A stretch of 64,000 nt of DNA from Chondrus crispus (taxonomy: Eukaryota > Rhodophyta > Florideophyceae > Gigartinales > Gigartinaceae): contig NW_005179334.1 of the NCBI RefSeq assembly GCF_000350225.1, positions 673,619-737,618 on the forward strand, written 5' to 3'. The first letter of the stretch is position 1, and every line of letters starts with the position of its first letter. Below are positions 10,361 through 22,251 of this stretch, piece after piece. The notes below the pieces were generated by a model. That model saw only the letters and a program-made list of their open reading frames with translations. It was not told the DNA's origin and ran no database searches. The position numbers and the translations under genes are program-made.

Positions 10361-11284
10361 ATCTTCATTGCTCCCCGTCCTTTTTTCGTTAAAGAGAGGA
10401 GATAGAAGGCGACTGGGCCGTAACGGGGGGGGTAAACCGGGGACAAGATGGACGATATCGCTGTGAGGAGGGGAGTGAATCATTGTAGCGCGGGAAGACC
10501 AAATCTTTTGGCTGTGGTGGACCTTTTTCGCGATGTAGAAGTCCACTCCAGTAACCTGAGCGAGGAACACTTCTAAACTCACCTCGCTCCCTCCCGAATG
10601 AAATCCTGCCTCTCACCCTCCCTCTATATCCACATGTACGTTATCCTCGACCTCTTCCAATAATTAGAGGCGAACCACGCCAACTAAAAGCTCTACTGAG
10701 CCGTCCATAATTGTCAAACTGCGCCTCTCTCGAGAGCTTTCTCATTCCTTCGATATATTTGGAACCCGGGAAGGGTGCACGTGATGTTTAGTACCTTTCT
10801 CTGCACGGGATGCTGCGGACGCTCGCAAAGGACAAGGAGAAAGCGCAGAGACGTGATGTTGCATACCCACGTAGCCAATTTAGTTGATAACTCCAGAGGC
10901 ATTCTCTTTGGCCACCTGTTTTTGTCCCAAGCATCACTTCTACTGCTATTTTCCTCTATAGTTGTCATTGATGATGAAGGCGTACTACGGATTGTGGTGT
11001 GGTTGGCGGTGTTGACCTCGTGAGAGATGGGGACGTGGGGCGCCATGATGCGGAATGGTGCCATGATTATGATATGGGTGCGAACATGGTGCGTGTAGTG
11101 CCCTGGCACGAATCTCCTTTTCACATGTGCATCCGCATACGTGGGCTCCCACATTACCAGAGTCGCTCTCCCACATGCAACCGTGTCCAATCGCAACGTG
11201 TACGAGCGTCATATTACCCCGTGTACCGTGTATCATACCCCACTTATAGGTATTTTCGGGTATATTCTAGAGCGCCTCTAATTA
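10361..11284. other. Gene-free stretch
   Basis: Overlapping frames on both strands without motifs. A CA/TG-rich zone near 11040-11240 (ATGATTATGATATGGG, ACACGGTAC-type words). No gene or clear repeat boundary seen. Confidence 0.4.
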
Positions 11285-12930
11285 TTACTGTTTCCTAACT
11301 ATAACTACAGTGCAGAAGGGTCTAGTTCTTAACCGCCCTGACCGCCAAGAAGGCAAAGACACAGAGCCTTTGGTCTTGAACCTGAGTCTTCGGATTCCTG
11401 GTTTTAGCCCGGCACCAGTACTGCGATGATCCGCACAGGCTAGGGCGGCTACTGAGGAGAGCCGCTTACAACGGCGACACGTAGTACAATAGACGATGTG
11501 GGTTGAACGTAGATAATAGTCTTCTGAAAGTTGTAGGTTGGGTTGAGGTGACGAGTTCCCCAACTCGTCCAACTCAGGTCCCCTTTTATAGACTTTCATA
11601 CCCCGTCAAACGATACTAAAACAATGGTTACAGTAAAGTTGCACAAAGGTTACACTAAAGTTGCAAGTCATCTACAATAAAATTTCAAGTCTTCTAGAAT
11701 AATCTGGAACATCTTGCTCTACAAGCTTCTAGAACAATCCAGAGTCTTCTGAAACTCCCAGGAGTATCTGACTCTAGAAGTTTCTAGAACAATCCAGATT
11801 ATATCCACTTGATCCAATTCCTCTGTCATCTGATCCAATCGTCTGATCCATTTCGAATGATCCAATTCACTTTGGATCCATGATCTCATTATTGCAAGTA
11901 CTTTCCCATTGCTAGACCACGCGAGATCATCTACTGCTCACGGTTCCGATCCGACTCTACCCCACGCGACCCCCGGTTCCCTACAGTGCCCTACGAGTGA
12001 GCCTGACTAAACGGTTCTCCTCCTCTCGGCGCCCCAGACCGCTTCTTTTGCCGTATCCTCCCCTGTAATTCCGTACTGCGCTGTGTGCCCTGATCTAGTG
12101 CCGGTTATCGCAACTGTACTCTCCCTAAACACCCTTACCCGTACCCCCAACGCTCGTGCTCTGCCTGGGGGATTCCATGACCTCTCTTCGAGCAGAAAAT
12201 TGCGTGGTGGTGCCTGCAGTATAACGGCCGACGCGCGCTGAGGTTGGTAATCTGGCGGCCGTAGACGGTATACACGCGGGCGAGGTTTCTGCGTGGTGTG
12301 AGTGAGCGCGCGTGCCCATCGGTCGTTTCTATGTACGCATGTACAGTTGTGGACACATGCATTGTCGGGGCCCGTGGAGCCGTTATTACTTACGGCTCTA
12401 GGCTTTCAATTGTGTGCAGTACCCGTTACCCACTAGGCATCAGATACTGCTCTGGGATAGGTGTCTGGGATTCCCACTGAGGGCTTAAGACCAGTCAGCA
12501 GTCCCCAACAGTAAAACGGGGGCAAGCTCGCTCCCGTCCCTTTCGCGCCTAACTACCACCGTTCGGTTGGTGCACCCGCTCTGCCTTCTGACCGTTCGCC
12601 GCCCATACTACATTCCGCCCCGTGGGACGACTGCGCGTGACTGGCTACGTGTGTCACTCGCTTTCAAGATCTCCACGGTACCGGTTATCCGCGCGACGCG
12701 TGTCCCACGTCGCGTACTCCCTGCGCTACACCTCCGAGGCCCTTCTCCAAGCCCAAGGTTGAAGTGGGTTATCCCACACTATTCATCGCCGCAATTCAAA
12801 CCTCAAAGTCTAGAAAAAATGACACCCCTCCATCGGCCTCATCCGCGAGGTTCCCCTTATGTCAATATTTCCGGATATTCGCTTCTCCGTGCAGCTAAAC
12901 GGAGGCCATAATTCATGATGTCTTTTCAGC
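11285..12930. repeat. Unclassified repeat-like region with short internal repeats
   Basis: Between about 11610 and 11880 the sequence recycles short words: GTTACA(G/C)TAAAGTTGCA twice, TTCTAGAACAATCCAGA twice, and TCTGATCCAAT-like words several times. This texture is typical of LTR or MITE subterminal DNA. I could not find paired ends, a primer-binding site or a polymerase ORF. The rest to 12930 has no convincing ORF. Confidence 0.35.
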
Positions 12931-13270
12931 ATCAACTGGCATCTGTCAAATGCATGCGGCTAGGCATTAGTCGCTTCCGGTGATACAGAGTTGGTCGCTG
13001 AAAGACAACCAAAACTTGTAACGAATTGCAGCTCCATCACGTCCGTTATCACTTTCTCTACGGGTGGTCGAAGTCCGATTGGCCAAATCTACTAGTTTTA
13101 CGACAATGGTTTCGAAGGCACACAGTAAAATGTCTAGCCTTGTTAAAAAAGAAGTTGTTAGACTGACACTGGCATTTATATCATGCCTGGATTGCTGGCC
13201 CTGTCTATGTGCAACGTTGTCCTGAATTCACTTTGCTTCTTCTAGCCACTAGTGCTCTTGGAACATGTAG

Positions 13271-14231
13271 TCATTGTCGATAGAGATCTCCATTTGTTGC
13301 AATGCGGGAAATAATTCGAGTAAGACATCCGTCTGTTTCGTGTGCTTGCATTACTAAGTCTCGTGCTACCGTCGTTGTACACATTTTCAACCGTTTCTTG
13401 ATCTCCATCGTTATTTTTTCGTCGTAAGATTCATTTATATCATCCAACTGATCCACAAACAATTGGGAGAAGAAAAGCAGCCTATTGGGCCTGTCCAAAG
13501 CTTTCATTAGTTTTAAGTACTCGATTCGGGCCCGAAGCTTTTAGTTATGTATCTCACATTATGAAATATTCATTACTGGACTCAATTGAAGCAGAAGCAT
13601 AGTATTCGAGAACTTATTGATGCTCTTGAGACCAGCCTGAATCGTTCTCATATTTTGTGTCGCTAGGAGAGGCGATCAAAATAAGAAATGGAATGTTAGA
13701 GTGGAGATACTCGTGAGGAGATTGTGCCGTGGACCCTGCCACAATGGTATTGCTCTTTTGTGATGATGCTGTGGGTAACGCAGAACCATGGAAGGGTACC
13801 GTCTGTGCTTCAACTGTATTCGTTGGGAGAGAAGCGTTTGCAGTTTCTTGGCTCCAATTAGCAATTAAATCATTGCCACAATGAGGAATTGCCGATGACT
13901 CCGGAATTAATTCGAAGTTTGGCTGCGTCTGCAATACGAACGCGCTGCTAGTTGGTATGTCCAGGCCTTGAAATACCCCGTTTTGTGTCTGGTACCGCGG
14001 CATGTGGTAACGTGAGTGTAGGGAGCGGCATTGACATAGGACGGCCGCGGCAAGATGCCGTAGAAAGGCGCTGGACGTTGGATCGTAGAGGAGAGGACTG
14101 GGAGCCTTCGTGAGAGAATCCCCCCGCTTGAGAGAGGCAACATGTCCAGGGAAATGACTGCGGAGGAAGTGGGTAACGACAAGAATTTTCACGGCATCTA
14201 CTGGGGCCGCCGGCGCTCCACTTAGTTTCAC
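13271..14231 (-). pseudogene. Degenerate minus-strand ORFs of unknown origin
   Basis: Two frames (14231-13614 and 13507-13271) could be remnants of one gene. The upstream one opens with GTG, not ATG, and is Ser/Thr/Pro-rich without a domain. The downstream one contains a helical stretch (LFVDQLDDINESYDEKITME). No family recognised. They may belong to the transposon-derived sequence that follows, or be chance ORFs. Confidence 0.2.
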
Positions 14232-14519
14232 TACAATTTTTGCGATTTTGTAAAGTGACGTGGAATTTTCACTTGAGGCGCGTAGGTCTATGAGGACGGC
14301 GATGTCCCCAGATCCCTACTAATCACTTGATCGGTATCCTGTTCATACGGTAAAATTGCAAAAACTGTATCATACCTCTATTGATGGGGACACGGATCAA
14401 TAGACCCTTTTAAAGGGGCGATATAAATAGCAAATATATGTTTGACATTACTGTACCACCTGGAACACCGACATTCCAGGAAACCTCGCAGTCATCTCCC
14501 CATTAAATCGAACTGTCAA
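14232..14519. other. Gene-free AT-rich spacer
   Basis: AT-rich, with an inverted motif around 14384-14402 (CTATTGATGGGG / GGATCAATAG). Nothing else seen. Confidence 0.3.
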
Positions 14520-16380
14520 CTGTCGAAACCCTTATAGTACACCCCATCGCAGCCACCTGAGACTACCGCCTTCCACGATGCCATGGCGACGGTTGTGCCG
14601 TCCACACCGACAGCAGAGCCAAGTAACTCCGCCCCGCGCCAGCCATGCGAGGACGTGGTAGAGGCCGTTGAAGATCTACAAGGCACGGAAAGGGTCGCCG
14701 GGCCATTCGAACATCGGAGGGGGGCGGTCAAGATGCGACGAAAGGTTGGAGAATCAGGAACCGCACTGAGATAGAAATTATGCAGGCGAAGGACTTCACA
14801 GAGGTCACTATAGCAGAAGTATCTAGGCTTTCTTGTAGTAATTATGTTGAGATAATGGACACTGCACGACTTGTTCGCAGGATGTCAGAAACCAAGAGCT
14901 CCTTGTTGCTGGTCTTTGCAGATGATGTCCTCTTGAAATGCAAAACGTGACTAAACGAATGCGCAACCTTACATAAGCTTCATGCTGGCCCTTAAAGATG
15001 CCAGACATATACCGTTTCTATGCCATCACGCTATTTACCATTGTACAGGTTTCAGTATGTCCCAGACAGTTGAAATCTTATCTGATTCTGTTCTGAAGTG
15101 CGGCGAGCTCTCTATCATCGGCTCTATGAGTTCCAAAATGCTGGCATTTGCCGCAACATGTGGAGATTTAGGCTCAGTATCTGAGAACGCCCAGAGGGAC
15201 AGGACTCCACTTCTTGCGCGTCCGAGAAGGTAGCGTTTCAAGTATCTGCTAAAGTGTTTTGTCCCCGTTGTACACTTTTGCCACGCTGGATGATGGCCTG
15301 TACGGAACGAAGGCGTGTGATAATCAATTTAAGACATTCTCTAGTAAAGCGGACCGGGAGGGGCATACTGCGGATGCAGTGTGTGATGCGCTATTCAGGG
15401 TGACCTAAATGGTTCGTTTTCAAAGAAGGGAAGAAATGGAGGCTTTTCTATTGCTTCAATGGTTCATGCGCTTCTAGAAGGTCGTGGTGCACCGATTCTC
15501 AGCGGGTTTACACTCAAGGCAGACCGAGGATACCGTAATTTGTCTACAATGACGAGCCTGTTTCGTCGTGGGATTAATTGTATACTTAAATGTCACCCAT
15601 TCTCTGGAAGCGCTTTTCTGGATGTGACGTGGAATGAAGAAAATGATGAAGAAGAGGATAACTGTGGTACTGGTGAAAATGTAGAGGACGGGGCAGTATC
15701 CACAGAGGATACTACTTCAAGAATTTCCACTACAATCGCAGACAGACGGAGAGCTTCGGTTGGAGATGACCGCCCGGAGGCCAGAACGACGGCTTAATAC
15801 GCCACTAAACCGTTCAAGGTCAATTCTGATATCTTGTCACACAGAACGGCAGTCACTGCTTTGGCTGTCGGGAAGTATGGAACAGAGCGGTACAGGAAGA
15901 TTATCAGATTGTTGTGCAATGTAGACTCCAACATTGGGCGGCGTTTGGGGAATAGGGTAGCTGCATCTAAAATTGCATGCCTGACAGGACATCTTTTTAC
16001 AAAGAGTGCAAATGATGGAAGAATTGTAATTATTCCGCAAGAGAATGGCAGTAGTATGGACTTTGCCAAGAGATGTCTATTGAGAACTTGTGAAGTTTTA
16101 ATAGCCGGACAGCGCTGTGCTGACTGAATGATACAGCGACGGTTTCGAGAAACAGCTACTAATGCTGGAAAAATCTCGCTGCGGGATAGCAATGGTTGAG
16201 AACGCCAGGCAAACAACCCGATACTACATCGCCGGACCTCACTCCAGCAAAACTTCTGCAGTCATTTATGAACTCTTGGTTAAGTACTGCACGGTCTACG
16301 GAAACTGTAAAGCGACGCATAGCAACAGAAACTCCAGTTCTTCAGTTTCTTATCGATAGGCCCTTTTGTTGCAGCAGTTT
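14520..16380 (+). pseudogene. Decayed DNA-transposase-like sequence
   Basis: A string of plus-strand frame fragments suggests one broken transposase. Recognisable pieces are DDGLYGTKACDNQ near 15288, KADREGHTADAVCDALFRV at about 15345-15405, LKADRGYRNLSTM at about 15512 followed by GINCILKCHPF (15459-15797), and KYGTERYRKIIRLL (15834-16127). The D-containing blocks and the ADRGY motif resemble transposase RNase-H-fold cores of piggyBac/MULE-like elements. I cannot place the family. Many stops and shifts make it non-functional. Terminal repeats were not identified. Confidence 0.4.
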
Positions 16381-16830
16381 TTGAGCGCGAGATGCTTCCC
16401 AAAAAAAGACGCAAGCTGGCTGGCGCACTCTCCCGACAGCGTCGCTGCAACTTCGCCTACTGGAGCGGGTTTTGCGAACACGTTGATAGTTCCTTGAAAT
16501 ATATTGAAATCAAGACGAGCATTGCACGCGACAGTCTCGAACGAGCACTTTGTCAAGCTACTGTAGACACAGCTCTACAGGTGGTGGCGGAACCGTCATT
16601 TCTCGATTACGATCCGGACAAGCACATTGGTCAGGTTGTACACCAGATGCTTATTCTCTCCGTTGACTATCTCACTATGTGTCCGCCTCCAAAATGGGAG
16701 TGCTGTACACTGCTTTGGTTTATACTCCGGAGACAAACTCATTGAATTTAAGAAGCATTAATCGGCGGTGCTCTGGCTTATGTGGCATGAGCGCATTTAC
16801 AGGAAGTCGTTATTATACCACAAATAGCAG
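16381..16830. other. Probable remnant of the same element, no ORF assigned
   Basis: A plus-strand frame (16392-16745) is open for 117 codons and could be downstream transposon sequence. It has no recognisable motif. Confidence 0.25.
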
Positions 16831-17329
16831 TCATTTTATGATTTTGGCAGATAATCTTCTACTCCACTTCTTATAACTTGTGTAGGACCATATTATTGCA
16901 TGCTGCTCAGCACTGCCATCAACGCCACATTTTGCTTTCGAGTAGAATGAATGGGAGCTATGCTTAAGCAGTTTACCAGGCATAAATGCCCCCTTGCCTG
17001 AGACATAGTTTGAAGCATGTAGTGCAATGTGCCTGTCAGGCCGGAACCAGGGTCCAACGGTCCAGCAACAACACAACCAACAAACAACAACCAACAAGAG
17101 TTGCCGACAGCACAGCCCTACGGAGTGTCCGATTCTCCCTTTCCCTTTAAGTGGGTTTGCGGCCCACAGTAGCTCAAGTCCTTGATAGGGGGGGGGCAAA
17201 AGGAAGATGCCCGGCCCGGGACGAATGGTGGTAGAGTCTTGTACAGGCAGTTGCTCGCCGAGTTCGGGGCGGTAATTAAGAAGCCGGGCGGGATGGGTCG
17301 TAAAGCCAATGCTCGCTGAGCGCCTGGTA

Positions 17330-17640
17330 CACCTTATACCCTTGATAAGGTCTTCGACGGGGGCGTCGCAACGCAGCCCGACGGGATTTAGCAGACACGT
17401 AGCAGCACTACCTCCGTACTGCCCGATGGCAAAGTACCGACACCGGGACGGTCGCAACCTGTATCCGATGGAACCAACACTGTCCTGTATACACAACAGG
17501 ACCTTCGAGGGAGACGTCGTCACACAAGCCTCCGTCGGTGGACGTAAACAAGTAGCAGCGCTACACCCACGTGTCGCCCGATGGCTAAGACACCTACACC
17601 GGTCCGGTCGCAACCAAAGCCGATGGCACCAACAACAAAC
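17330..17640. repeat. Two diverged tandem units of about 150 bp
   Basis: Words recur in order in two adjacent units: TCGACGGGGGCGTCGCAACG versus TCGAGGGAGACGTCGTCACA, then GTAGCAGCACTAC/GTAGCAGCGCTAC, GCCCGATGGC, CGGTCGCAACC, and GATGGAACCAACA/GATGGCACCAACA. A third 'GAACCAACAC' occurs at 17706. An open frame on the minus strand follows the repeats and mirrors them, so it need not be a gene. Confidence 0.6.
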
Positions 17641-18128
17641 AAAAGAACCAACACAAGAGCCTGATGACTCCAGTCGTCACAATGCGGATCGCAATCAGGC
17701 ACTGTAGAACCAACACAAGATAAGGGAATAGAAATAGAGATAGAAAAAGAAAAGGATAGGTGAAATAAAGGAAAAGGAAAGGGGACCCTCGAGCGCAAAG
17801 GATAACGTAATCTGTGGTCAAAGGGAGCGTCTTGGGAAAGACGGACTTCCACCAAGGCGATATTCAACTCTGGCAACTGGGGCTACCTTTACTGACTTGG
17901 TCGTCAGAAGGCTAAGGTATATATCGCCCCGCCGGAGCCACTACAGTAGCTCTCGGCGCTAAATCCTAGATCTAATCTAATGTTAAATAACTAATATGCA
18001 ACTAATTGAAATTAATAATTAAAAAAATAAAGTGAAATAATTTTCACTTGTCACCCCCCCCACTTTGTCATACCCCTCAATTCCTTTTCTTTTCACCCCT
18101 TCACGATTTAGTCGATTATTGCACTACA
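17641..18128. other. Gene-free spacer, A/G-rich then AT-rich
   Basis: A purine-rich tract of AGAAATAGAGATAG type (17720-17790), then an AT-rich tract with TTAATAATTAAAAAAATAAA (18010-18035). No gene seen. It may be retroelement-related because LTR copies follow directly, but no ORF supports that. Confidence 0.35.
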
Positions 18129-18702
18129 GTAGAGCGGGAAGGTCGGGGGCGAGCGTACGCGCGGGCCGATCTACGCCTCGACGCCCCGGAGCAGCGCTGG
18201 GTAACGTACCAGCGCTGACGGGCGGAGGCGGATCTAGGCTCGCTCGCGCACGCGTGTGTCCCCTACCCGCTCCCTTCCTCCTAACGCGCGCGAAGGCGAA
18301 GGCGCGTAGTTAGAATAAGCTGGGTGGACTGACCTTGGCGGTCGGTTGAGGACAAGTCCGTGCTTGTCACCCTCCTGCCGCCGTCGGTCCGCTCCATATT
18401 TAATATACAAACAATCTATCATAACACTATAGTACCGAGGTACTGTAGTAGGCTACTGTAGTGCAGATCGGCCTGCACTGTAATACTGTCAGCTATGTCG
18501 AGGCTGCCAGTACACGTATTACCCGTGGTGCGTGCGCGCGTCGTTCGCGCGTGGTACACGTGTGCACGTGTATGTGCGTGTCCCTTGTCCCCGTGGTGTA
18601 CACGTGGACACGCGCGGTTGTACTGTAGAGCGTCGAGCTCTACAGTATGGGATCCCGTTGTTGATCTAATCTAACTAAAAAGCCCCAGGGGGGGTTACTA
18701 CA
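18129..18702 (+). repeat. LTR-like repeat, copy C (5' truncated)
   Basis: Aligns by eye with copies A, B and D from TAGAGCGGGA onward and ends TTACTACA (18695-18702), a slightly shortened form of TTATACTACA. The first ~100 bp are missing. It is in direct tandem with copy D and keeps the hairpin set: GTACCGAGGTAC at 18431, the TACTGTAGAGC...GCTCTACAGTA hairpin at about 18620-18647. Confidence 0.7.
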
Positions 18703-19679
18703 ACGACTGAGGGTGTAAGCGCAGTCCGACGTAGACCCCGTTCGAACGGGAAGACGGGTGAAGCACCAGCTAACGAGACAGGGAAGCGGGCCCTGGTAGC
18801 GTGGCATAGCGGGACGGTCGGGGACGAGCGTACGCGCGGGCCGATCTACGCCTCGACGCCCCGGAGCAACGCTGGGTAACGTACCAGCGTTGACAGGCGG
18901 AGGCGGATCTAGGCTCGCTCGCGTACGCGTGTGTCCCCTACGCGCCTCCTCCCTTCTGACGTTCGCGAAGGCGAAGGCACGTGGTTAGAATAAGCTGGGT
19001 CGACTGACCTTGGCGGTAGGTCGTGGACAAGCCCGTGCTTGTCCCCATACCCCGCCGTCGGTCCGTTCCATATTTTAATATACAAAACGATCTATCATAA
19101 CACTACATTACCGAGGTACTGTAGTGGGCTACTGTGGTGTCAGTCGGCCTGCACTGTAATGCTGTCAGCTATGTCGAGGCTGACAGTACACGTAGCACCC
19201 GTGGCGCGTGCGCGCTTCGTTCGCGCGCGATACACTTGTGCAGGTGTATGCGCGTCTCCCTCGTACTCGTGGTGTACACGTGGACACGCGCGGTTGTACT
19301 GTAGAGCTCGACGCTCTACAGTATGGGATCCCGTTGTTGATCTAATCTAACTAAAAACCCCCAGAGGGGTTAGAGCATTCCCACCGGTGAGGCTAAAGTT
19401 GTAAAAAACGAATTTTTACAACTTTAATATTTTACACCCCTCTTCACTACTCCCACCGTTTCGAAAAGATGCATTATTTTTTACATCGAGATAAATTCGG
19501 GTTGTTAAAATCGAGAATATAGCACCAAAATTTAGAACTATGCATTTGAGGTGGCGAACGCTGATTGGTTCAAATTCCATTTTCCCGCGAAGTCAAAGTT
19601 GGTTGAAGGGGTCTTGAAGTTGAGCCTCTCTCTCCAGTGGAGAGGAGGGTCTCCACCAACACTCCTCCCCATCCTGTAC

Positions 19680-20925
19680 ATGTCTGCACCAAACTTAAGT
19701 TTGTCTGGCAGCCACCCTACGTCTTCCGAAGGGACAGCCATCACTAGCAGTATGGGCGAACTCGAATCAAACGCGATCCTAGACACAGCCGCAGCCGCTT
19801 CTTGTAAATCTCATCTCTTTCCTGTCCCTGTCCCTTTAACCACCCTCACGCAAACTTCGATCGCCGACACAATCCCAGCCGTTCCTATTGCACCTCCTCT
19901 CTTTCCTGTTTCCGCCCCTGTCCCCACACCCACGCATACTTCGATCCCTTCGATATCGTCAGATGCCATCTCAAATCCAGCACCTGGTCGGTCTCGTGGT
20001 TCTAACTATTCTACACAGGACGATCTCGTGCTAGCTCGAGCGTGGGTGCGTGTATCCCAGGATCCCATCATTGGGAGTTGGCAAAAGTCCCAGGCATTTT
20101 ACGAACGGATTGAGGCAGTGTATAACCGCCTCCGTAGCCCTGCTTCTGAATAAAGAACGTCAGATTCCCTTAAGGCTCGTTGCAAGCTTTTGCATAAGTC
20201 TTCATGAAGTTTAATGGCTCTGTGCGCTGTGTCTATATGGCAAAAACCCACAGGTGTGTCGGACGTCGATATAGAAAGGATGGCTACGGGAATTTATAAT
20301 GGCGTAGCAATGTCTTCCGCCACTGACGAGTGTGGAAGGGTACTCAAATTTTTACAAGTATGGCGATTGCTTAAAGGACATCCAAAGTACAGTATGTCAA
20401 CTTCGAGTGGAAACAGTAACCAGAGTACAGTGGGTGGAGGTGGAGATGGTGGTCTTTGTAAAGAAGATGTAGCGGGGAAGGCTGACACGGACGGCGGGGA
20501 AGGCTGACACGGACGACGAGGAGAGCAGCCGGCAGATAGTAAAGAGTGTCATGCAACGCCCAATCGGACGAAAAAGGGCCAAACAAATGGCTAAACTGGA
20601 GGATGCACGGCACAAAAAGCTGAAAATTACAGCAGAAGCTGTTTCCCTACAACGAGCTCGCAAGGAAGCCCTGGAGCGGCACAATGAATTGCTGCTATTT
20701 TCAAGCGCTCCGCAGGAGTGCAACCGGGCAGAGACGATAGAGTACTACAATTTGCTCCGTGCGGAAGCTTTACAGAAGATACGGTCTCGTTTGACCGGTA
20801 CCGGTGAATCATCGGAAAGCAGAATGCCTACTGCAACGCCACAGTCTGCTAATGATAGCGCAGTGTTCGATTTAGTCAGTTCCCTGGGCAATGATACAAG
20901 TTCCGGTGGTACGACAAATATCTAA
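19680..20925 (+). pseudogene. Harbinger-1 ORF1: Myb/SANT (NAM-associated) DNA-binding protein, broken
   Basis: The ATG at 19680 opens a Ser/Pro-rich N-terminus (about 115 residues), then a trihelix-type Myb segment beginning NYSTQDDLVLARAWVRVSQD. The frame has stops at about 20151 and 20204 and continues as VSDVDIERMATGIYNG and LLKGHPKYSM. The C-terminal RPIGRKRAKQ block with its charged helix (20551-20925) is in another frame. In Harbinger elements this protein binds the terminal sequences and brings the transposase to the nucleus. A 22-bp tandem duplication at 20473-20516 explains the last frameshift. Confidence 0.7.
20473..20516. repeat. 22-bp tandem duplication inside ORF1
   Basis: CGGGGAAGGCTGACACGGAC followed by GG at 20473-20494 is repeated at 20495-20516 with one final base change (GG to GA). 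Twenty-two is not a multiple of three, so the duplication breaks the frame. Removing one unit joins GKADTDDEESS to the RPIGRKRAKQ block. Confidence 0.85.
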
Positions 20926-20985
20926 TATTCAAGCTCGTGGCTCCCTGCATGATCCCACAGGTGGTCCATGACGAGCTTTTTGTGT

Positions 20986-22251
20986 TTAAGTACTCGACAG
21001 AATTACTCGTAAAAGCACTTGCAGCGCAAAATGCCTCAATACTACAGTATCGGGAGCTGCAGCTGTCACTACAGTACTATCACTTGAGCTCCCCCACATT
21101 GGTACATTTATGTCGCCCCCTAGATCGAATGCGTCATTGTCTGTGTCACAGTGCACAACCCTGTCTTCAACACACATGTTATGCAATATGATGCAAGACT
21201 TCATTACCTGTGTGTGCATAAAGATATTCCAGAAGCGGCCTGCCCTTGCAATAACATGCCACTTTGCCTGGAGAATCCAGAATGCGCGCTCCACATCTTT
21301 TCGCCCTGACTCTTGTCTGTTTGAGAACAAATTTTCTTTAGGAGTACCTGGCTCAGCAATAGAGTGGACAAAGCAGGACCATTTCGGATAAATGCCGTCT
21401 ACGACCAATTAAGGGATATGTCGCTCTTGTCTATTTATGATATATTGCAATGGAGGTGGATATGTCTCGCCTGCGATTTTGCCCAGCAACGTGGAATTGT
21501 TGAGCACATTTATGTCGTTTGACGCACCAGGCATTCCGAAAAAACAGTGCCAGATCCACAGAGTGTCATGACAAATGGCCTCCAGAGTGATAGTCGGTTT
21601 ACCTTCTTTCCCTTCAAATTTACCATGCCACCCTGTAGGACAGTTTTCCAGTGCCATTTGCAGCAATCTAGACTGCCTAGTTTACCCGGAAACCCTCTAT
21701 CAGAGGATCGCGACGGCAGCAATCTCAAATCTGATGCTGTGGGACTGCGAAGGTACGTTTCCTCATAGTTTTGCAGCAAAAGTTCCACAAACTTGCGCAA
21801 GCAAATGTCTACTGTTGACGAAGCTATTCTTAAATATTCGTCCAATGCATCACTAGCTCCGCCATATGCCATAACCCTGATAGCAGCTGTCGCTTTCTGT
21901 AGTCCATTTAGACCCAGTTTACCTGTACAGTCTTTCTGCTGGGTAAAAAGCGGTCCGATTGGAGTACATCGAAAAATTCCATGAAGCGCTGTTTTGTTAT
22001 TCGGAAACGCCTCTGAAACATAGATCCATTATAAGTTGGAGTGTCCCTGAAGTAGTCTTGGAACAGCACTTGCGCACCTCGCTCTCGATTGCGCTCGAGA
22101 TTTGGCTTTTTCCCGGATAAGAGCCTTTGTGTTTTGGGGGCTCACTGTCGCTGTCCGAGGACAAAACATCCTCAACAATATCGAGAATTTCGTCCTCCAC
22201 GAAGTCAGAGATGCCAATGGTACTCCGTGGAGGTTGTGAAGGCGTTTGCAT
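20986..22251 (-). pseudogene. Harbinger-1 DDE transposase, broken
   Basis: On the minus strand the pieces read, in order: an acidic N-terminus with EDEILDIVEDVLSSDSDSEP (22251-21997), YGGASDALDEYLRIA (21870-21820), GSLDCCKWHW with the first catalytic Asp (about 21695), GASNDINVLNNS with the second Asp (about 21515), and KDVERAFWILQAKWHV with the Glu (about 21275). All three DDE residues survive. An in-frame stop at 21409 (just before VVDGIYPKW) and at least two frameshifts make it inactive in this reading. Confidence 0.75.

Noticed and set aside
16831..17613. 260-codon minus-strand ORF as a Cys-rich repeat protein
   Set aside because: The ORF mirrors the tandem DNA repeat and starts without a convincing ATG context; no domain.
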